64,000 nucleotides of DNA from Alicyclobacillus hesperidum (GTDB lineage: Bacteria; Bacillota; Bacilli; Alicyclobacillales; Alicyclobacillaceae): positions 1 through 64,000 of the forward strand of contig NZ_FNOJ01000011.1 of the NCBI RefSeq assembly GCF_900107035.1. The letters are read 5' to 3'. Positions within the stretch are counted from its first letter, which is position 1. Each line of letters starts with the position of its first letter. The notes beneath the pieces were generated by a model. It saw only the letters and a program-made list of their open reading frames with translations. It searched no databases and was not told the origin of the DNA. Positions 39,926 to 51,095 of this stretch are shown here, piece by piece. A program made the translations under genes and the position numbers.

Positions 39926-40324
39926 ATGATGACATCCGATCCGATTGCGGATATGCTCACTCGCATCCGCAACGCGAATCAGGTACGGCATGAAAAGGTG
40001 GAGATCCCGGCGTCGAACATCAAGCGTGCGATTGCTGAGATTTTGAAAAATGAGGGTTATGTGCGCGACGCGGAGTTCGTTCAAGACGGACCACAGGGTA
40101 CTATCCGCCTCTTCCTAAAGTATGGCAAGGGTCAAGAGCGCGTAATCACAGGGCTGAAGCGCATCAGTAAGCCGGGTTTGCGCGTGTATGTTGGGCATGA
40201 CAACATTCCGCGCGTACTTGGCGGGCTTGGTGTGGCGATTCTTTCGACTTCTAAGGGGATCATGACCGATCGCGAAGCTCGTAAACAGGGCGTCGGCGGC
40301 GAAGTCCTTTGCTACGTTTGGTAA
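39926..40324 (+). CDS. rpsH: 30S ribosomal protein S8
   Basis: S8 binds the central domain of 16S rRNA and in E. coli represses the spc operon. The 132-residue chain has [20 protein letters not shown] and the C-terminal [20 protein letters not shown]. ggaaggagg precedes ATG 39926; the next ATG at 39929 is also possible. Confidence 0.97.
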   Translation: MMTSDPIADMLTRIRNANQVRHEKVEIPASNIKRAIAEILKNEGYVRDAEFVQDGPQGTIRLFLKYGKGQERVITGLKRISKPGLRVYVGHDNIPRVLGGLGVAILSTSKGIMTDREARKQGVGGEVLCYVW

Positions 40325-40350
40325 GTTCTCTTCGATTGGAGGTGTAGCAC

Positions 40351-40890
40351 ATGTCCCGTACAGGGCGTAAGCCGATCCCGGTTCCGGCTGGGGTCGAAGT
40401 GACGGTAAACGGCACGCATTTGGTCGTGAAGGGGCCGAAGGGCCAGCTTGAGCGCCATTTGCATCCTGATATGAAACTTGTCGTGAATGACGGCGTGATC
40501 GTCGTTGAGCGGCCATCCGATGAAAAGAAGCACAAAGCCTTGCATGGTACCACGCGCAGCGTCGTGGCGAACATGGTGGAAGGCGTGACCAACGGATTTG
40601 CGAAGAATCTTGAGTTGGTTGGCGTTGGTTACCGCGCAAACAAGGCAGGTAACAAAGTGACGCTGTCGCTCGGGTTTTCACATCCGGTTGAGTTGCCCGA
40701 GGTGCCTGGCATTGAGGTCGAAGTTCCTGCTCAAACGAAGCTGATTGTCCGTGGTATCGATAAGGAATTAGTCGGTTCGTATGCTGCGAAGGTGCGCGAG
40801 TTGCGTCCGCCTGAGCCGTACAAGGGCAAGGGTATTCGTTATGAAGGCGAGAACGTGCGCCGTAAGGTCGGTAAGACTGGTAAGAAGTAA
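40351..40890 (+). CDS. rplF: 50S ribosomal protein L6
   Basis: L6 sits near the factor-binding site and sarcin-ricin loop. The 179-residue chain has the start [20 protein letters not shown] and the C-terminal signature [19 protein letters not shown]. tggaggtg precedes ATG 40351. Confidence 0.97.
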   Translation: MSRTGRKPIPVPAGVEVTVNGTHLVVKGPKGQLERHLHPDMKLVVNDGVIVVERPSDEKKHKALHGTTRSVVANMVEGVTNGFAKNLELVGVGYRANKAGNKVTLSLGFSHPVELPEVPGIEVEVPAQTKLIVRGIDKELVGSYAAKVRELRPPEPYKGKGIRYEGENVRRKVGKTGKK

Positions 40891-40924
40891 GAATCGTGAT
40901 CGATTGCGGGCAAAGGAGTGAGTC

Positions 40925-41287
40925 TTGGTGATTACGAAGGTGAATCGCAACGAAGCGCGCAAGCGGCGCCATGTTCGTGTGCGTGCGCGCGTTTCCGGTA
41001 CGCCGGAGCGTCCGCGGTTGAATGTCTACCGTTCAAACAAGCACATTTATGTGCAGTTGATCGACGATACGACCGGCCGCACGTTGACGAGCGCTTCGAC
41101 GGCGGAAAAGGGCTACGAAGGCAACGGTGGCAATGTGGAGGCGGCTCGCAAAGTTGGACAGTTGATTGCAGAGCGGTCGCTTGCTAAGGGTTATAAGGCA
41201 GTCGTATTTGATCGCGGTGGTTACCTCTATCACGGCCGCATTCAGGCGTTAGCCGATGCAGCGCGTGAGGCAGGTCTCGAGTTCTAA
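40925..41287 (+). CDS. rplR: 50S ribosomal protein L18
   Basis: L18 binds 5S rRNA with L5. The 120-residue chain has [20 protein letters not shown] and [17 protein letters not shown], then [23 protein letters not shown] 40925 or GTG 40928 could start; caaaggag fits either. Confidence 0.95.
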   Translation: MVITKVNRNEARKRRHVRVRARVSGTPERPRLNVYRSNKHIYVQLIDDTTGRTLTSASTAEKGYEGNGGNVEAARKVGQLIAERSLAKGYKAVVFDRGGYLYHGRIQALADAAREAGLEF

Positions 41288-41308
41288 TTTAGAGAGGAAG
41301 GTGTTCAC

Positions 41309-41806
41309 GTGCGCATAGATCCGAATCAGCTCGAACTGACCGAGCGCGTCGTCCATGTGAATCGCGTTGCGAAGGTCGTCAAGGGTGGTCGTCGTTTCTC
41401 GTTCTCCGCGTTGGTGGTTGTCGGTGACGGCAATGGTTACGTTGGCGCTGGTCTTGGCAAAGCGCAGGAAGTCCCTGATGCGATTCGCAAGGCCATCGAT
41501 GACGCGAAGAAGCATTTGATTCACGTTCCTATGAAGCGCACTACGATTCCGCATGAGGCGTTGGGGCGGTTTGGCGCCGGCCAGGTCCTGATTAAGCCGG
41601 CTCCTACAGGTAGCGGCGTAATTGCTGGTGGCCCTGCACGCGCGGTGCTGGAGTTGGCTGGGATTAAGGATATCGTGACGAAGTCGCTCGGGTCGAACAA
41701 CCCTATCAACATGGTGCATGCGACACTCGACGCGTTAAAGCAATTGAAGCGTGCCGACGAAGTGGCGCGTTTGCGCGGTAAGTCGTTGGAAGAGATTCTG
41801 GGATAA
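41309..41806 (+). CDS. rpsE: 30S ribosomal protein S5
   Basis: S5 is at the mRNA entry side and takes part in accuracy and spectinomycin response. The 165-residue chain has the dsRNA-binding N-domain ([20 protein letters not shown]) and [19 protein letters not shown]. The start is GTG 41309 after gaggaaggtg. Confidence 0.97.
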   Translation: MRIDPNQLELTERVVHVNRVAKVVKGGRRFSFSALVVVGDGNGYVGAGLGKAQEVPDAIRKAIDDAKKHLIHVPMKRTTIPHEALGRFGAGQVLIKPAPTGSGVIAGGPARAVLELAGIKDIVTKSLGSNNPINMVHATLDALKQLKRADEVARLRGKSLEEILG

Positions 41807-41819
41807 GGAGGCGTACAAC

Positions 41820-42008
41820 GTGGCAAAAAAGCTGGCGATCACGCTGAAGAAAAGCCCCTTTGGGCGCCCAGAGAATCAGCGCAAGACTGCAGCTGCGCTG
41901 GGATTGCGCAAGTTGCAACAGACGGTTGTCCGCGAGGATACCCCTGTTATTCGAGGCATGATTAACCGCATCAGCCATCTGGTTGAAGTGGTGGAACAAG
42001 ACGCATAA
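41820..42008 (+). CDS. rpmD: 50S ribosomal protein L30
   Basis: L30 is a small large-subunit protein. The 62-residue chain has [20 protein letters not shown] and [23 protein letters not shown] 41820 follows aaggaggcg; a longer open frame from 41751 overlaps rpsE and is not used. Confidence 0.95.
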   Translation: MAKKLAITLKKSPFGRPENQRKTAAALGLRKLQQTVVREDTPVIRGMINRISHLVEVVEQDA

Positions 42009-42029
42009 TCGCGAGGGAGGTGTACGTAC

Positions 42030-42473
42030 ATGCAATTGCACGAGTTAAAGGCGCAGCCGGGTGCTCGCCGCGGCAAGAAGCGCGTGGGTCGCGGCACAAG
42101 CTCCGGTCACGGTAAGACCTCAACGCGGGGTCATAAGGGGCAGTGGGCGCGTTCGGGCGGTGGTGTGCGGATTGGCTTTGAAGGCGGTCAGACGCCATTG
42201 TTCCGCCGGCTCCCGAAGCGTGGCTTCAACAACAGTCGGTTCGCGAAGGTATATGCGACGGTGAACGTGGAAGCCCTGAATGACTTCCCGGCTGGCACGG
42301 TCGTAACGCCAGAATTGTTGCTCGAACAACGTTTGATCCGTGAGCCTTTGGATGGGCTGAAGGTTCTGGGTACGGGTGAGTTGCAGGTGAAGTTGACGGT
42401 GAAGGCGCACGCGTTCTCGGCTGCGGCGAAGGAGAAGATCGAAGCCGCAGGCGGAACCGCCGAGGTGATTTGA
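42030..42473 (+). CDS. rplO: 50S ribosomal protein L15
   Basis: L15 helps late large-subunit assembly. The basic N-terminus ([20 protein letters not shown]) and [18 protein letters not shown] are conserved; 147 residues. The stop is one base before the secY start, so secY is coupled. Confidence 0.96.
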   Translation: MQLHELKAQPGARRGKKRVGRGTSSGHGKTSTRGHKGQWARSGGGVRIGFEGGQTPLFRRLPKRGFNNSRFAKVYATVNVEALNDFPAGTVVTPELLLEQRLIREPLDGLKVLGTGELQVKLTVKAHAFSAAAKEKIEAAGGTAEVI

Positions 42474-42474
42474 C

Positions 42475-43770
42475 GTGTTGCAGGCCATTGCGAATCTGTG
42501 GCGCCTCAAGCACCTTCGCAATCGGATTTTGTTTACCCTGATGGTGCTTGCCGTCTACCGGATTGGCACGTACATTCCGGTACCCGGCATGAACGTCAGT
42601 GCTTTGAATGCTGGACAGGGCAATAATGCATTGTTCAGTTTGTTGAATATGTTTTCCGGGGGCGCGTTTTATCGCTTCTCGATTTTTGCGATGAGTGTGA
42701 CGCCGTATATTACGGCGTCGATCATCGTCCAGTTGCTTCAATCCGGTGTCATTCCGAGGTTTGAGGAGTGGCAAAAGGAAGGCGAGTCAGGGCGTCAGCG
42801 GTTGACGCAAGTGACGAGGTATCTCACGGTAGGACTAGGCTGCTTACAGGCGATTGGGTTTACCTATATGTTCGCTCGGTCGGGCCTTTTGTTGGCGAGT
42901 GCTAACAACTGGTGGTCATATATCGTGATCGTCGTGACTTTGACCGCCGGAGATACGCTATTGATGTGGTTTGGTGAGATGATCACCGAAAAAGGCGTGG
43001 GTAACGGTATTTCACTGCTAATCTTTGTCGGTATTCTGTCTCGATTTTCGACGCTCGGGCAAGAGGTATACTCGAGTTGGTACATGGGACAGTCGAGTCA
43101 CCTGTTTCTCGCCATCTTGAAGACCCTGCTTTTAATTGCCGGGATCGTGGTGATTTTTGCACTCATTGTGCTGGTTCAGCAGGCTGAGCGCAAGGTGCCA
43201 ATTCAATATGCGAAGCGGGTGGTAGGGCGTACCGTGTACAGCGGGCAGCAGTCCTACATTCCGATCAAGGTCATTGCAGCCGGCGTGATTCCCGTGATCT
43301 TCGCTGTTTCGCTGCTCATTTTGCCATATACGATTGCCTCGTATTTTCAATCGCATCATTGGGCGGCTTTCATTCTGCGGTATCTCAGTCCGCAGACGGG
43401 CTGGTACATGGCTCTGGAAGTCCTCTTGATCATCGTGTTTTCGTTCTTCTACACGCATGTACAGATCAACCCGCAGCAGTTGGCCGAGCAATTGCAGAAG
43501 CATGCGGGTTTCATTCCGGGTGTGCGTCCGGGGCGCGATACGGAGATGTACATTATCAAGGTCATCAATCGGATTACGGTATTCGGTTCGGTGTTCTTGG
43601 GCGTAATCTCCATCTTGCCTTTCTTGCTGCTGGGGGCCATTAACTTGACCGATTACAACATTCAGGGAACGTCGCTGATTATCTTGGTCGGCGTAGCGTT
43701 GCAGACGATGCAGCAGATGGAAGGGCAATTGTTGCAGCGCCAGTATCGAGGCTTTCTACGAGAGTCGTGA
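42475..43770 (+). CDS. secY: SecY, preprotein translocase channel
   Basis: SecY is the membrane pore for protein export, working with SecE (16741) and SecA. The 431-residue protein has about ten hydrophobic segments. Motifs include MFSGGAFYRFSIFAMSVTPY, ITEKGVGNGISLLIFVGI and the cytosolic C-terminal region MEGQLLQRQYRGFLRES. GTG 42475 starts one base after the rplO stop. Ends 61 bp before adk. Confidence 0.97.
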   Translation: MLQAIANLWRLKHLRNRILFTLMVLAVYRIGTYIPVPGMNVSALNAGQGNNALFSLLNMFSGGAFYRFSIFAMSVTPYITASIIVQLLQSGVIPRFEEWQKEGESGRQRLTQVTRYLTVGLGCLQAIGFTYMFARSGLLLASANNWWSYIVIVVTLTAGDTLLMWFGEMITEKGVGNGISLLIFVGILSRFSTLGQEVYSSWYMGQSSHLFLAILKTLLLIAGIVVIFALIVLVQQAERKVPIQYAKRVVGRTVYSGQQSYIPIKVIAAGVIPVIFAVSLLILPYTIASYFQSHHWAAFILRYLSPQTGWYMALEVLLIIVFSFFYTHVQINPQQLAEQLQKHAGFIPGVRPGRDTEMYIIKVINRITVFGSVFLGVISILPFLLLGAINLTDYNIQGTSLIILVGVALQTMQQMEGQLLQRQYRGFLRES

Positions 43771-43798
43771 CAAGGACGCCGTCCGCGGCGGTTGGTAG

Positions 43799-44482
<684 letters not shown>

Positions 44483-44493
44483 GAGTGCAAGCG

Positions 44494-44815
44494 ATGAGCG
44501 TACCTCGGGAATTGCCGCCTCTTGGTTCTCTCGTCGAAGTGATGCAGGGGCGCGACGCCGGACTCGTGGCAGTAGTTATCGGGCATCTGGAGGATCGGTT
44601 CATCCTTGTCGCGGACGGCAGCGTCCGCCGTGCCGATAAGCCCAAAAAGAAGAATGTGCTCCACGTACGGCGCTTGTCGCACATCGCAGGCGAGGTTGCA
44701 GAAAAACTTCGCATCGATGGCAAGGTGACGAATGCGTTGTTGCGTCACACGGTCAGAATGTTTCTGGAAGAACGTCTGGCAGCAGCGAACCAACGTGATC
44801 AAGGAGGGGCGTTCC

Positions 44816-44829
<14 letters not shown>
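44494..44829 (+). CDS. KOW-domain protein between adk and infA (YbzG-like)
   Basis: The protein of about 111 residues has an N-terminal KOW-like element ([20 protein letters not shown]) similar to L14e-type RNA-binding proteins. It contains [13 protein letters not shown] in the middle and a helical C-terminal tail. In Bacilli a short KOW protein of unknown role lies here. The frame opens at GTG 44479 overlapping adk; ATG 44494 is preferred, after gaggtgag. The 3' end overlaps infA by 14 bp. Confidence 0.75.
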
Positions 44830-45209
<380 letters not shown>

Positions 45210-45452
45210 GGCTTTGGGTTCGTGCACGGTGCTTGTGATAGATGTAATGGATGTAGTGTTAGAACATATCGCGTGTCGTAGGTGTTATCACGAAGGCAGC
45301 GCGGCTGTTTCCTTGTGTACTCGTCCGGAGGTGCGTTTTTCGCATTTCTGTTGATGGTGCAGAGGGACTGTCTTCGTGTTTTCATAAAGTGTGCCGGGGG
45401 CTTGTCCCTTGGCAGTGAATTTGCAGCTCACACGTGGAGGTGGAGTCTTTAC

Positions 45453-45821
45453 ATGGCACGTATTGCCGGTGTCGATTTGCCGCGCGACAAGCGCGTCGAA
45501 ATCGGGTTGACCTATATTTTTGGCATCGGCCGGACGACCGCTAATAAGATTTTGGCGACGACTGGCATTGATCCGAACCGTCGAGTGAAGGACCTCACGG
45601 AAGAAGAAGTCGTACGTTTGCGTGACGAGATTGAGCGCTCCCATAAGGTTGAGGGCGATCTCCGTCGTGAAATCGCGCTGAACATCAAGCGTCTGACGGA
45701 AATCGGCTGTTATCGTGGTATTCGCCATCGCCGTGGCTTGCCAGTTCGTGGTCAACGCACGAAGACCAATGCTCGTACGCGCAAGGGTCCGCGTCGTACG
45801 GTTGCGGGTAAGAAGAAGTAA
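45453..45821 (+). CDS. rpsM: 30S ribosomal protein S13
   Basis: S13 forms bridges to the large subunit and contacts the P-site tRNA. The 122-residue chain has [20 protein letters not shown] and the basic C-tail [23 protein letters not shown] 45453 follows tggaggtggag. The 243-bp gap after rpmJ shows no clear promoter; it may carry a leader. Confidence 0.96.
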   Translation: MARIAGVDLPRDKRVEIGLTYIFGIGRTTANKILATTGIDPNRRVKDLTEEEVVRLRDEIERSHKVEGDLRREIALNIKRLTEIGCYRGIRHRRGLPVRGQRTKTNARTRKGPRRTVAGKKK

Positions 45822-45841
45822 TCTTTCAGGGGGTGTAATTG

Positions 45842-46255
45842 TTGGCGAAAGTGAAGCAACGTCGTGGGGCGGGTTCTACTGCGCGTCCGCGTCGTCGTGA
45901 TCGTAAAAATGTGGAGGCTGGCGTCGCGCATATCCGTTCGACGTTTAACAATACAATTGTCAGCATCACAGATCCGAGTGGTGCTGTGATTTCGTGGTCG
46001 TCGGCTGGTAATGTCGGGTTTAAAGGATCGCGTAAGAGCACCCCGTATGCGGCCCAAATGGCTGCCGAAGCGGCTGCTCGCACGGCCATGGAACATGGTA
46101 TGAAGACTGTCGAAGTCATGGTCAAGGGTCCTGGTGCGGGCCGTGAAGCGGCTATTCGGGCTCTCCAAGCTGCTGGCTTGGAAGTTGCGGGTATCCGTGA
46201 TGTGACGCCGATTCCGCATAACGGTTGCCGGCCGCCGAAGCGCCGTCGCGTATAA
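45842..46255 (+). CDS. rpsK: 30S ribosomal protein S11
   Basis: S11 is on the small-subunit platform near the E site. The 137-residue chain has [19 protein letters not shown] and the C-terminal [21 protein letters not shown] 45842 is preferred over TTG 45839 by spacing to agggggtg. Confidence 0.96.
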   Translation: MAKVKQRRGAGSTARPRRRDRKNVEAGVAHIRSTFNNTIVSITDPSGAVISWSSAGNVGFKGSRKSTPYAAQMAAEAAARTAMEHGMKTVEVMVKGPGAGREAAIRALQAAGLEVAGIRDVTPIPHNGCRPPKRRRV

Positions 46256-46378
46256 TCGACTGCGGATGGGGTGGTTGCCAGCGATGTTCGCTGGTCGTAC
46301 TGAATTTCTTACGGTGTGCATTGTCACGCCGTTTTATGTGATACGGGTATACAAGAAATTGGAGGTGTCAATCCTAGA

Positions 46379-47005
46379 ATGGCAAGATATACAGGGCCAG
46401 TGTGCCGTCTGTGCCGCCGCGAGGGTATTAAGTTGTACCTGAAGGGTGAGCGCTGCTTCAGTGAAAAGTGTGCCATCGACAAGCGGCCGTACGCACCTGG
46501 ACAACATGGACAAGGTCGCAAGCGCAACTCGGAGTATGGCAGCCAGCTGCGCGAAAAGCAAAAGGCTCGCCGTTACTATGGAGTATTGGAAAGCCAGTTT
46601 GAGCGTTACTACGAAGAGGCTGCGCGCCGTCGTGGGATTACCGGTGAGACGCTGTTGTCTTTGCTCGAAAGCCGTTTGGACAACGTCGTCTATCGCTTGG
46701 GCTTCGCGGCTTCGCGTGCGGAGGCTCGTCAGATCGTGCGTCATGGTCACATCGAAGTGAATGGCCGGCGCGTTGATATTCCTTCGTTCCTCGTGCGTGA
46801 AGGCGATGTGGTCGCTGTTCGCGAGAAGAGCCGCGACAATGGCCGTATCAAGGAATTGGCCGAGGTCATTGGAAATCGGACGATCCCGGCATGGCTCCAG
46901 CTCGACGCCGAGAAGTTGAGCGGTAAGGTTCTGCGTAAGCCTGAGCGTGAAGAAATCGACACGCCAGTGGCTGAGCAGATGATCGTCGAGTACTATTCGC
47001 GGTAA
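46379..47005 (+). CDS. rpsD: 30S ribosomal protein S4, zinc-binding form
   Basis: S4 starts small-subunit assembly and is a translational repressor in many bacteria. Four cysteines (C9, C12, C26, C31) form an N-terminal zinc site. An S4 RNA-binding domain follows (about 98-160; [20 protein letters not shown]). 208 residues. It lies between rpsK and rpoA, unlike B. subtilis, where rpsD is unlinked. A short hairpin (46278-46283 with 46289-46294) lies in the 123-bp leader. Confidence 0.96.
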   Translation: MARYTGPVCRLCRREGIKLYLKGERCFSEKCAIDKRPYAPGQHGQGRKRNSEYGSQLREKQKARRYYGVLESQFERYYEEAARRRGITGETLLSLLESRLDNVVYRLGFAASRAEARQIVRHGHIEVNGRRVDIPSFLVREGDVVAVREKSRDNGRIKELAEVIGNRTIPAWLQLDAEKLSGKVLRKPEREEIDTPVAEQMIVEYYSR

Positions 47006-47078
47006 CCCTTAGCGCAGGCTGACCAGCTTCCGGTCAGCTCCGAGCGTCGACTAGTACCACTCCCAAGGAGGATTAGGA

Positions 47079-48017
47079 ATGATTGAAATAGAGAAGCCGC
47101 GAATCGAGATTGTGGAACAAACCGAAGACTACGGCAAGTTCGTATGCGAACCGCTGGAGCGCGGCTATGGCACGACGTTCGGCAATTCACTGCGGCGCAT
47201 CCTATTGTCCTCCATTCCGGGGGCAGCGGTGCGCTCCGTCAAGATTGAGGGCGTCCTTCACGAGTTTGCGACGATTCCTGGTGTGGTCGAGGATGTCACA
47301 GAAATTATCCTCAATCTCAAACGGCTCTCGCTGAAAATTCATTCCGACGAAGAGAAGATCCTTGTCATCGACGCCGATCGCCCTGGGGTTATCACTGCTG
47401 CGGACATTCGAGCCGATTCGGACGTGGACATCATGAATCCGGATTTGCATATCGCGACTCTGACCGAAGGCGGGCGCGTGTACATGGAAATGCGCGCCGG
47501 CCGCGGTCGTGGGTACGTTCCAGCGCATCGCAACAAGCCGGAAGAACAGGAAATTGGGCTGATTCCAATCGACTCACTGTACTCGCCGATCTCGCGCGTC
47601 AACTTCTCTGTAGAGAATACACGTGTGGGTCAGGTCACCGACTACGACAAGCTGACGCTTGAAGTGTGGACGGATGGCAGCGTCGCTCCCGACGAGGCGG
47701 TGAGCGTCGGTGCGAAAATCCTGACGGATCACTTGATGCTTTTCGTCGGACTGACGGATCGTGGTAAGGACACAGACATGATGGTTGAGAAAGAGAGCAG
47801 CCAAAATGATCGTGTTCTCGACATGCCGATTGAGGAACTCGACCTGTCGGTGCGTTCTTACAATTGCCTGAAGCGGGCTGGTATTAACACGGTCGCTGAA
47901 CTGTGTGACAAGTCCGAAGAAGAGATGATGAAAGTGCGAAATCTCGGGCGTAAGTCTCTTGAGGAAGTCATTGAGAAGCTCGAGGGCTTGGGGTTGGGTT
48001 TGCGTCAGGAAGACTGA
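47079..48017 (+). CDS. rpoA: RNA polymerase alpha subunit
   Basis: RpoA dimerises to start RNA polymerase assembly. The N-terminal domain has [20 protein letters not shown]. The C-terminal DNA- and activator-binding domain (about 245-312) has [19 protein letters not shown] and [15 protein letters not shown]. 312 residues. caaggagg precedes ATG 47079. Confidence 0.98.
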   Translation: MIEIEKPRIEIVEQTEDYGKFVCEPLERGYGTTFGNSLRRILLSSIPGAAVRSVKIEGVLHEFATIPGVVEDVTEIILNLKRLSLKIHSDEEKILVIDADRPGVITAADIRADSDVDIMNPDLHIATLTEGGRVYMEMRAGRGRGYVPAHRNKPEEQEIGLIPIDSLYSPISRVNFSVENTRVGQVTDYDKLTLEVWTDGSVAPDEAVSVGAKILTDHLMLFVGLTDRGKDTDMMVEKESSQNDRVLDMPIEELDLSVRSYNCLKRAGINTVAELCDKSEEEMMKVRNLGRKSLEEVIEKLEGLGLGLRQED

Positions 48018-48068
48018 CTGCCTGGATAGCTATCGATGACGGATGACGTTTGAAGGAGGGATAACGGA

Positions 48069-48434
48069 ATGGCTTACCGCAAGTTGAATCGTACGTCGTC
48101 GAACCGGAAGGCTCTGTTCCGCAGTTTGGTGACGGATCTCGTGCTGTACGAACGTATTCAGACGACAGAAGCGAAAGCGAAGGAGCTTCGTTCCATCGCT
48201 GAGAAAATGATTACCCTCGCAAAGCGTGGGGATCTGCATGCTCGTCGTTTGGTTGCACAGTACGTACGTCGTGAGTCTTTGGGACTGGATGGAGAAGGTC
48301 CGGACGCCATTCAGAAGCTGTTTAGCGATATCGCACAGCGGTACCAAGACCGGAACGGCGGTTACACCCGTATTGTGAAGATTGGGCCACGCCGCGGCGA
48401 TGCTGCGCCGATGGTCGTCATTGAGCTTGTTTGA
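48069..48434 (+). CDS. rplQ: 50S ribosomal protein L17
   Basis: L17 is a tunnel-exit protein. The 121-residue chain has [20 protein letters not shown] and the C-terminal [20 protein letters not shown]. gaaggaggg precedes ATG 48069. The stop overlaps the truA start (TGATG). Confidence 0.97.
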   Translation: MAYRKLNRTSSNRKALFRSLVTDLVLYERIQTTEAKAKELRSIAEKMITLAKRGDLHARRLVAQYVRRESLGLDGEGPDAIQKLFSDIAQRYQDRNGGYTRIVKIGPRRGDAAPMVVIELV

Positions 48435-49240
48435 TGGCCGATAGCATTAGGGAAAGCCGTGGGAACCGGATACGCCTTGTCGTCGCATACGATGGCGCCG
48501 GTTTTCACGGCTTTGCCCGTCAGGATGGGTTGCGTACCGTGCAGGCCACGTTAGAAGAAACGTTGACACGCATGCTGAGTACGCCCATCGAGGTGCACGG
48601 GTCTGGACGCACGGATAAGGGTGTGCACGCGCGGGCGCAAGTCGTTCATTTCGATTTGCCTTATGGACCACCTGCGGAGCGGATGGTTTATGTTCTACGG
48701 CGCCGTTTACCAGCAGACGTCATACCGCTATGGGCGGATCAGGTGGACACCGGGTTCCACGCGCGGTTTTCCGTGGTTCGTAAAACCTATCGCTACCTGT
48801 TATATCGAGGTGCGGCACCAAATCTGTTTTTGTACCGTTTCAGCTGGCACGTTCCAGGTGTGCTCGCTGTCGAGGCCATGCGGGAAGCAGCGGTACATTT
48901 GCTTGGCCGCCATGATTTTACGTCGTTTTGCGCCAGCGCGACGCCGCAAGAGGACAAGGTTCGATCCCTCTATCGGATCGATTTCGTCGAGTCACCCAAT
49001 CGGTTGGCGATTGAGGTTGAAGGAAGCGGCTTTTTGCAGTACATGGTGCGGATCATTGTCGGTACGCTGGTGAAGGTTGGCCAAGGTCGTGAGGCAGCGG
49101 ATCGCATACCGGCCATTCTCGCGGCGAGGGATCGTCGGTTGGCGGGCGAGACCGCGCCACCACATGGCCTGTGTCTTTGGAATGTCGAGTATCCGCCAGA
49201 GTACGGTGGGAAAGTTGTTGATCCGGAAGCGGATTTGTAA
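48434..49240 (+). CDS. truA: tRNA pseudouridine synthase A
   Basis: TruA converts uridines 38-40 of tRNAs to pseudouridine. The catalytic aspartate lies in GSGRTDKGVHARAQVVHF; other motifs are FHGFARQDGLRTVQ and GSGFLQYMVRIIVGTLVKVG. 268 residues. ATG 48434 overlaps the rplQ stop by one base. In B. subtilis the ecf transporter genes separate rplQ and truA; here they do not. Confidence 0.95.
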   Translation: MADSIRESRGNRIRLVVAYDGAGFHGFARQDGLRTVQATLEETLTRMLSTPIEVHGSGRTDKGVHARAQVVHFDLPYGPPAERMVYVLRRRLPADVIPLWADQVDTGFHARFSVVRKTYRYLLYRGAAPNLFLYRFSWHVPGVLAVEAMREAAVHLLGRHDFTSFCASATPQEDKVRSLYRIDFVESPNRLAIEVEGSGFLQYMVRIIVGTLVKVGQGREAADRIPAILAARDRRLAGETAPPHGLCLWNVEYPPEYGGKVVDPEADL

Positions 49241-49257
49241 TAAAATTGTGCAGGTAT

Positions 49258-49298
49258 ATTTGACCCACTGACTCCCCCGTTACACCAGTTGGTCAAAT
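49258..49298 (+). ncRNA. Leader hairpin before rplM (possible L13 leader)
   Basis: ATTTGACC-C-ACTG (49258-49270) pairs with CAGT-T-GGTCAAAT (49286-49298): twelve base pairs with one mismatch and a 15-base loop. There is no T tract. It lies 10 bp before the ribosome site of rplM. An L13-binding leader is known upstream of rplM-rpsI in Firmicutes, so the position fits. The identity is not confirmed. Confidence 0.5.
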
Positions 49299-49320
49299 TG
49301 AGGATCCGGAGGGAATCTGA

Positions 49321-49764
49321 ATGCGTACGACGTACATGGCAAAGCCCGGCGCGGTTGAGCGCAAGTGGTATGTCATTGACGCCGCTGGCTGGCGCGTGGG
49401 CCGTTTGGCTACACATATTGCGTCCATTCTTCGCGGCAAGCATAAACCTGAATTTACACCGCACGTTGATACGGGTGATTTCGTCATTGTCATCAATGCG
49501 GACAAAGTCGAATTCTCGGGTAAAAAGCTGCAGGACAAGAAGTATTATCGCCACTCTGGTTATCCAGGTGGTTTGAAGGTCACGACGGCTCAGGATATGT
49601 TACAAAAACATCCCGAGCGCGTGTTGTATTACGCGGTTCGTGGTATGCTGCCGCACAATACACTTGGACGCGCGCAACTGAAGAAGCTGAAAGTGTATGC
49701 TGGTCCGGAACATCCACATGCTGCACAGCAGCCCATTCCACTCGTACCCGGTACGAAGGAATAA
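49321..49764 (+). CDS. rplM: 50S ribosomal protein L13
   Basis: L13 is an early large-subunit assembly protein. The 147-residue chain has [40 protein letters not shown] and [19 protein letters not shown]. ggaggg lies 7 bp before ATG 49321. It is 80 bp after truA and 15 bp before rpsI. Confidence 0.97.
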   Translation: MRTTYMAKPGAVERKWYVIDAAGWRVGRLATHIASILRGKHKPEFTPHVDTGDFVIVINADKVEFSGKKLQDKKYYRHSGYPGGLKVTTAQDMLQKHPERVLYYAVRGMLPHNTLGRAQLKKLKVYAGPEHPHAAQQPIPLVPGTKE

Positions 49765-49779
49765 AGGAGGGACAGAACC

Positions 49780-50172
49780 TTGGCACGTTTGCAATACATG
49801 GCAACTGGACGCCGTAAGACGTCTGTCGCTCGCGTACGTCTTCTCCCGGGCGACGGCAATATCGTGGTCAATAAGCGCTCGATGGACGAGTATTTTGGTT
49901 TGGAAACGCTAAAGTTGATTGTAAAACAGCCGCTTTTGTTGACGGAGACGCTGAGTCAGTATGACGTTTATGCTAACGTCTATGGCGGCGGTATCTCTGG
50001 ACAGGCCGGTGCTATCCGTCACGGCATTGCACGCGCACTGCTGAAAGTGGATCCGGAATTGCGTCCGACCCTGAAGAAAGCTGGTCTGTTGACGCGCGAC
50101 GCACGCATGAAGGAACGTAAGAAGTATGGCTTGAAGGCCGCTCGGCGTGCACCTCAGTTCTCGAAGCGCTAA
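49780..50172 (+). CDS. rpsI: 30S ribosomal protein S9
   Basis: The S9 C-terminal tail contacts the P-site tRNA. The 130-residue chain has [20 protein letters not shown] and ends with RRAPQFSKR, the conserved basic tail. TTG 49780 has aaggaggg 8 bp upstream. A strong terminator follows. Confidence 0.97.
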   Translation: MARLQYMATGRRKTSVARVRLLPGDGNIVVNKRSMDEYFGLETLKLIVKQPLLLTETLSQYDVYANVYGGGISGQAGAIRHGIARALLKVDPELRPTLKKAGLLTRDARMKERKKYGLKAARRAPQFSKR

Positions 50173-50195
50173 CCGAGTTTGTATCGATTATCCGC

Positions 50196-50231
50196 GCTGT
50201 CTGCATGTATTTCGTGCAGGCAGCTTTTTTG
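50196..50231 (+). terminator. Terminator after rpsI
   Basis: A stem of about 12 bp (50196-50207 with 50213-50224, with two wobbles) is followed by TTTTTT. It ends the rplM-rpsI transcript. Confidence 0.9.
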
Positions 50232-50310
50232 TTGTTCTCTTCGTTCATGGTTTCCGGTTCGTCTGCACAAACTGAGCAGAGCGAGCATTTCTGACGAAGG
50301 GAGTAGGAGA

Positions 50311-51075
50311 ATGTTTAGCAAACAGAGACATCTGCCAGTGTTGATTGGCGCGATGGCATGCATGATCTCCGCCTCCGCAGTCGTGCCAATGACACAGGCA
50401 AGTGCATGGTTTCATAAACATGCGCATACCGTCAACAGTGAGGCTGCTCCTTCGGGTATTGCTGGCAAGACCATTGTCGTGGACGCCGGGCATGGGGGCA
50501 AAGACTCCGGGGCACGCGGCATAGACGGTCTCCAGGAAAAGGACATTACATTGGCAGTCGCGCAACGTTTGATTGCCTACTTGCAGCAGGCTGGCGCTAT
50601 CGTGGTAGCGACCCGGACGACAGATGTCGATCTCGCCACTGACGAGGATCGCGCAAACCGACGTCGTCACCTTGGAGACTTACGAGGGCGGATGAACGTG
50701 GTCCGCAAGCAGAAGATTGACGCATTTGTTTCCATTCACTGCAATGCTGCACCATCTGCGGACTGGCATGGTGCACAGGTGCTCTATTTTGCGACAAACG
50801 ATCACGCTAAAACGCTTGCTAGCCTCATGCAATCCGAATTTCGCGAAGAGTTGTTGCCGACCAAACGCGAGATCGAATCCAATCGCTCGCTGTATCTGTT
50901 GAAGCGCATTGAAGGACCAACGGTACTGGCGGAGATTGGTTTTCTCACAAATCCGCAAGAAGCCATGGCGATGCGTACGGCGTCCTACCAAGATAAAGTT
51001 GCCTTCGCGATGTACCAGGCACTGGTTCGGTACTTTAGCGATCCATCTGTGGCCAAGGCGGCTGAGAAATTCTGA
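50311..51075 (+). CDS. cwlD: CwlD, N-acetylmuramoyl-L-alanine amidase of spore cortex
   Basis: CwlD helps make muramic-delta-lactam in spore cortex peptidoglycan, together with PdaA. The 254-residue protein has an N-terminal signal peptide (about 1-32). The Amidase_3 zinc motif VDAGHGGKDSGARG holds H61, followed by E76 in LQEKD. SIHCNAAPSADW carries the second histidine and VLAEIGFLTNPQEA the catalytic glutamate. ATG 50311 follows gggagtaggag. No SigE/SigG promoter could be read with confidence. Confidence 0.92.
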   Translation: MFSKQRHLPVLIGAMACMISASAVVPMTQASAWFHKHAHTVNSEAAPSGIAGKTIVVDAGHGGKDSGARGIDGLQEKDITLAVAQRLIAYLQQAGAIVVATRTTDVDLATDEDRANRRRHLGDLRGRMNVVRKQKIDAFVSIHCNAAPSADWHGAQVLYFATNDHAKTLASLMQSEFREELLPTKREIESNRSLYLLKRIEGPTVLAEIGFLTNPQEAMAMRTASYQDKVAFAMYQALVRYFSDPSVAKAAEKF

Positions 51076-51095
51076 GGAGCCAAGGGGGCGTGGAT

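Noticed and set aside
45210-45452. Promoter or separate gene before rpsM
   Set aside because: No pair of hexamers with good spacing and no frame with a ribosome site was found; open frames here continue into rpsM without family match.
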